Shown in pieces: positions 60,931 through 64,000 of a DNA stretch of 64,000 nt. The notes beneath the pieces are model-generated. The model was given only the letters and a program-made list of their open reading frames with translations, did no database searches and had not been told where the DNA came from. The stretch covers positions 8,691 through 72,690 of the forward strand of contig JBIOXV010000107.1 in assembly GCA_044869805.1 (NCBI GenBank), written 5' to 3'. The translations under genes were made by a program, and so were the position numbers. The first letter of the stretch is position 1. The number at the start of each line of letters is the position of its first letter. Origin of the DNA: CAWDVR01 sp044869805 (GTDB lineage Bacteria > Acidobacteriota > Thermoanaerobaculia > Multivoradales > SZUA-115).

Positions 60931-62045
60931 ATCATCCCCCGGCTCGGCCGCGCTTCCCGGGCCTCGACAGCCTGCGCGCCTATGCGGCGCTGTTCGTGGT
61001 CGTCGGCCACATCCCGATGAACCAGGCGAGCCTCGGGCTGCCGAGCCCGGCGCCCGCCGCGCTCTTCTTTCGCGGCGCGCCGGCGGTGTCGTTCTTCTTC
61101 ACGCTCTCCGGCTTCCTCATCACCTACCTGCTGCTCGACGAGCAGCAGCGGCAGGGCAGGATCGACGTCCGCGCCTTCTACCTGCGCCGCGTGCTCCGCA
61201 TCTGGCCGCTCTACTTCGCCACCATCGCCTTCGGCCTCTTTTTCTACAACGCGCTGCTGCCCTGGCTCGGCATCCCGTACCGCGTGGAGTACAGCCTCGG
61301 ACTGGCGATCGTGCTCTACCTGTTCTTCCTGCCCAACCTGATGAACAGCCTCTACACGGTGGGTGGGCTGCTCAACCCGAGCTGGTCGATCGGCATCGAG
61401 GAGCAGTTCTACTTGGCCTGGGCGCCGGCCCTCAAACGCTGGCACCGCCGCCTGCCGCGGCTCGCGGCGACGGTGCTCGCCGTCTCCTTCGCCGCCTTCC
61501 TCGTCAACCGCCTCAACCCCTTCCACCTGACCGAGATGGTGAAGTTCTTCGACCAGCTCAAGTTCCACTTCATGGCCGCCGGCGCGCTCGCGGCGTGGGC
61601 GGTGCGCGAACGGCGGGAGGCGCTGCTCGCGCTGCCGGTCTTCAGGCAGGGCTGGCTGCAGTGGGCGCTGGGGCTGTTCCTCGCCCAGTACTTCCTCGTC
61701 GACCTCTGGCCGATGCCCTGGTGGCTCGAGGAGCTGGTGCAGCTCTTCCTCTTCACCTGGCTGCTGATCGAGGTGGGGGTCAACCCGCGCCGGCGCATGC
61801 CGCTCGAGAACCGTTTCGCAGAGTGGCTGGGCACCATCTCCTACGGCGTCTACATGCTGCACATGATCGCCATCTACTTCACGTCATGGCTATTCAAGAA
61901 TAGCCAGTGGTGGGCCGGCAGCCCATGGCTCTACCACCTCGGCTACTACGGCCTGGCGGTTGCCCTCACCATCCTCCTGTCGTATCTTTCCTTCCGCTTC
62001 TTCGAGGGCCCGCTGCTGGCGCTGAAAACCAGGCTGGCGAGGTGA
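60927..62045 (+). CDS. Acyltransferase 3 (OafA/YrhL-type) membrane protein
   Basis: 372 residues, about ten helices. Family marks are FPGLDSLRAYAALFVVVGHI (about 10-29, with the catalytic-type His), PAVSFFFTLSGFLITYLL near 51, RRVLRIWPLYF near 88 and NPSWSIGIEEQFYLAWAP near 150. It should transfer acyl groups across the inner membrane to sugar hydroxyls. It overlaps the second SGNH gene by four bases, supporting a two-step O-acylation unit. Confidence 0.9.
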   Translation: MNHPPARPRFPGLDSLRAYAALFVVVGHIPMNQASLGLPSPAPAALFFRGAPAVSFFFTLSGFLITYLLLDEQQRQGRIDVRAFYLRRVLRIWPLYFATIAFGLFFYNALLPWLGIPYRVEYSLGLAIVLYLFFLPNLMNSLYTVGGLLNPSWSIGIEEQFYLAWAPALKRWHRRLPRLAATVLAVSFAAFLVNRLNPFHLTEMVKFFDQLKFHFMAAGALAAWAVRERREALLALPVFRQGWLQWALGLFLAQYFLVDLWPMPWWLEELVQLFLFTWLLIEVGVNPRRRMPLENRFAEWLGTISYGVYMLHMIAIYFTSWLFKNSQWWAGSPWLYHLGYYGLAVALTILLSYLSFRFFEGPLLALKTRLAR

Positions 62046-62114
62046 TTGCCCGAGCAGCCGCCCGCAACCTTCGTGCAGCGCACGCCGCTCGAACCCAGCC
62101 GCGATAGGAGCCCG

Positions 62115-63134
62115 ATGAACTGGCCTGAGAAGCACGTCCTCGTCACCGGCGGCGCCTCCTTCATCAGCTCCCACCTGATCGATCTACTGGTCGCGAACGG
62201 CGCGCGGCGCATCCGCGTCGTCGACGACCTGACGAGCGGTCGCCTGGCCAATATCCAGGCGCACGTCGAAGCCGGCGTGGTGGAGTTCGTGGAGGCTGAC
62301 CTCCTTGCGCCAGGAGTCGCGCAGCGCTCGGTGGAAGGCATCGACGTGGTGTTCCACCTGGCCGCCATCCATGGCGGGCGTGGCTTCGTCGACCTCCACC
62401 AGGCCGCCTGCGCCCAGAACCTCGCCATGGACGGCCTGCTGGTCAAGGCGGCGCACGAGGCGGGGGTGGGCAAGTTCGTGTTCGCGTCCTCGGGTTGCAT
62501 CTACCCCAACTTCCTGCAGCAGGACGTGACCGAGGAGCTCTACCTCACCGAGGACATGGCCGGGCCGCCCTACGACGCCGACAACCTCTACGGCTGGGCC
62601 AAGCTGATGACCGAGCTGACGCTCAAGGCCTACTACAAGGACTTCGGGCTCAAGTCCGCCTCCTGTCGCTTCTTCACGGTGTACGGCGAGCGCGGGGTCG
62701 AAAACCACGCGGTGATCGCCATGATCGCCCGCGCGTTCGTCAAGCAGGACCCCTTCGAGGTGTGGGGCGACGGCACGCAGGTGCGCAACTGGACCTACGT
62801 CGGCGACATCGCGAGCGGCATGCTGGCGGCTGCCGAGAAGATCGACGACGGCACCGCCGTCAACCTCGGCACCGAGGAGCGCACGCGGGTGATCGACGCC
62901 GTGGCCGAGGTGCTGCGCTACACCGGCCACCGGGCGGAGATCAAGCTGCTGCGCCACATGCCCACCGGCCCCTTGAACCGCGTGGCGAGCAACCGCCTCG
63001 CCCGCGAGCTCCTGGCCTGGGAGCCCAAGGTCAAGTTCATGGACGGCCTGCACCGCACCATCGACTGGTACTTCGCCGCCAAGCAGCGCGAGGAAGTGGG
63101 CGGCTACCTCGAAGAGATGCTGACCGAGAGGTGA
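62115..63134 (+). CDS. NAD-dependent epimerase/dehydratase (extended SDR)
   Basis: 339 residues. The Rossmann start reads VLVTGGASFISSHLIDLL: two of the three usual glycines of TGGAGFIG are Ser (15 and 18). The catalytic Tyr159/Lys163 (NLYGWAKLMTEL) and the Ser of FASSGCIYP are present, followed by RFFTVYGERG and a C-terminal sugar-binding part. Likely a nucleotide-sugar epimerase supplying the locus. The ATG at 62115 follows GATAGGAGCCCG. Last convincing gene of the operon. Confidence 0.85.
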   Translation: MNWPEKHVLVTGGASFISSHLIDLLVANGARRIRVVDDLTSGRLANIQAHVEAGVVEFVEADLLAPGVAQRSVEGIDVVFHLAAIHGGRGFVDLHQAACAQNLAMDGLLVKAAHEAGVGKFVFASSGCIYPNFLQQDVTEELYLTEDMAGPPYDADNLYGWAKLMTELTLKAYYKDFGLKSASCRFFTVYGERGVENHAVIAMIARAFVKQDPFEVWGDGTQVRNWTYVGDIASGMLAAAEKIDDGTAVNLGTEERTRVIDAVAEVLRYTGHRAEIKLLRHMPTGPLNRVASNRLARELLAWEPKVKFMDGLHRTIDWYFAAKQREEVGGYLEEMLTER

Positions 63135-63165
63135 GAAATCTGCTGCGCGGGCCGTCCGCGTTGTC

Positions 63166-63229
63166 GCGGGTCCTCCCGGCAATCCTCACGTACTGACGTG
63201 TACGCTGCGGTTGCCGGGTCCTCCCGCGG
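63166..63229. repeat. REP-like palindrome downstream of the epimerase
   Basis: CCGGCAA (63176-63182) pairs with TTGCCGG (63211-63217), and the flanking GGGTCCTCCCG is present on both sides as a direct repeat. The centre contains CACGTACTGACGTGTACGC, itself nearly palindromic. This resembles dispersed extragenic palindromes. It could also serve as a terminator for the epimerase message. Confidence 0.5.
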
Positions 63230-63513
63230 AGGTCGCACAATCAGTTCTCTAAGTCCCTGAGCATTAAGAGCTTAGGGAGATGTCGCAGTGGCGCGGCAAC
63301 TACCTCACGAGGCCGAGCATGCACATGGCATGCGTCTCGGCGAGGTCCAGGGTCAGCCAAGCCGCCGGCTCCGATACCCGGGCAAGAAGTAGCGGCGGGG
63401 GACTGCCGGGCATTCTCGGCACGCGGCGTCTCATGCCGCGTGCCACTCCATACTTGGCTGCGCTCCACACCTTGCCCGCAACCCGCGGCCAGATGGCCTG
63501 GCCGGAGCGCGTC
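63230..63513. other. Non-coding stretch with no supported gene
   Basis: Lower-GC DNA. All ORFs crossing it have arginine/serine/proline-rich, out-of-frame character. A weak hairpin CCCTGAGC / GCTTAGGG lies at about 63256-63278. Nothing else is seen. Confidence 0.5.
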
Positions 63514-63888
63514 TCAATCGCATCCCATTTGCGACCACGTAAAGCGGCTTCCGGTCCCACCGGGCGTCGAAGGCTCCCGCAAAGGGGCACCACCGAGGAT
63601 GGTATCCGTGTGCTCCTTCGAGAGCAGGGGCTCCTGCCTGAATTTGGCTCGCTGTGGGCCAAAGTAAAGAGTCTCCCCTCTTTGTTCCCCAACCGACTCC
63701 TCGATCTCGGGAGTCGGCTCGCCGCCGACCGCCTTGAAGGTCTCTGAAACCTTTCGGTATTTCACAACAACGTGCTGGCCCTCGCCGCGCACCCACTCGC
63801 CAGCGAACACCGTCAGGCCGTCGCCGACCAGGATGCCCATCTCTGAATGCGCGTCGACCCGGCCAACCAGACAATCACACCTGTCCAA
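63514..63888 (-). CDS. Doubtful small hypothetical protein
   Basis: 124 residues from a TTG, or 108 from the ATG at 63840. The middle reads like real protein (GILVGDGLTVFAGEWVRGEG, then VVVKYRKVSETFKAVGGEPTPE) and the codons are less biased than in the neighbouring genes. No family is recognised and the C-terminal 30 residues look poor. It may be a passenger or remnant next to the mobile element at the edge. Confidence 0.35.
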   Translation of the reverse strand: MDRCDCLVGRVDAHSEMGILVGDGLTVFAGEWVRGEGQHVVVKYRKVSETFKAVGGEPTPEIEESVGEQRGETLYFGPQRAKFRQEPLLSKEHTDTILGGAPLREPSTPGGTGSRFTWSQMGCD

Positions 63889-63972
63889 GATCGGTTTTGA
63901 CGACGTCCTCCCGGCGAGGCATCATGGGCCTGCGAAGGTTCCAGATGACCTGCAGCACGGGAGGACGACTCG

Positions 63973-64000
63973 ATGATACGTGTAGCGAGCGTGTTCAGCC
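63973..64000 (+). CDS. Possible IS4-family transposase, first nine codons only
   Basis: An ATG after GGGAGGACGACTCG opens the reading frame MIRVASVFS, which runs off the window. This is how many IS4-family (DUF4372) transposases begin, as far as I remember. Nine residues are too few to be certain. Confidence 0.4.

Noticed and set aside
63280..63747. Plus-strand ORF of 155 codons near the right edge
   Set aside because: Arg/Ser/Pro-rich, no recognisable domain, and overlaps a slightly better minus-strand frame.
1..64000. CRISPR arrays, tRNA or rRNA genes, prophage genes
   Set aside because: No regularly spaced direct repeats, cloverleaf-like sequences or phage structural proteins were noticed on reading either strand; a covariance-model scan was not possible.

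Overview
A GC-rich, densely coded chromosomal segment of a diderm bacterium, most likely an acidobacterium (Thermoanaerobaculia/Holophagae-like). The reasons are a long two-module orphan FtsX/MacB permease of the ADOP type ('acidobacterial duplicated orphan permease'), an adenylate cyclase-AAA-TPR regulator, abundant TolC/Wza-type outer-membrane export, and uniformly G/C-ending codons. No rRNA, tRNA or CRISPR array was seen.

Region 1 (1-17100) is a RiPP (ribosomal peptide) locus. A gene of unknown function runs off the left edge. Divergent from it is a complete NHLM-type export apparatus: TolC channel, HlyD-like adaptor, C39 peptidase-ABC exporter, second NHLM ABC protein and a cyclic-nucleotide-binding-like protein, followed by a DUF6065 protein and a probable terminator. 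A second unit holds a stand-alone LanC-like cyclase with a CCG zinc motif, a glutamylating LanB N-domain protein, a tiny Gly-Gly precursor peptide (14336-14509) with three regularly spaced Cys, the separate LanB elimination (SpaB_C) protein, and a TP-methylase that closely resembles the borosin backbone alpha-N-methyltransferases (OphMA family). That methylase carries the borosin clasp domain but stops just where the self-substrate core would begin. The arrangement predicts a lanthionine peptide that may also be backbone N-methylated, processed after GG and exported. I regard this as the most interesting system in the window.

Region 2 (17113-25732) holds the ADOP permease, the large cyclase-AAA-TPR regulator, and on the minus strand a second RiPP-like module: a Nif11-type leader peptide with a Trp/Pro/Gly core (23974-24237) followed directly by an uncharacterised 342-residue protein, then an O-antigen-ligase-like membrane protein.

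Region 3 (25742-63134) is an exopolysaccharide export and biosynthesis locus: beta-barrel protein, Wza-like export protein, Wzc-like tyrosine kinase, PHP-type phosphatase, a TPR protein and secreted proteins. From 36907 onward follow some 23 genes, nearly all on the plus strand and mostly overlapping by 1-4 bases: Wzx flippase, Wzy-like polymerase, eight classical GT4-type transferases plus one divergent GT4-like protein, one GT2, one GT-A transferase on the opposite strand, asparagine-synthase-like amidotransferase, carbamoyltransferase, three FkbM methyltransferases plus another SAM methyltransferase, two SGNH proteins, an acyltransferase and a sugar-nucleotide epimerase. Together they suggest a heavily decorated (carbamoylated, methylated, acylated) polysaccharide made by a Wzx/Wzy pathway. 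The last 0.87 kb (63135-64000) has lower coding density: a REP-like palindrome, one doubtful small ORF and what looks like the first codons of an IS4-family transposase at the right edge.
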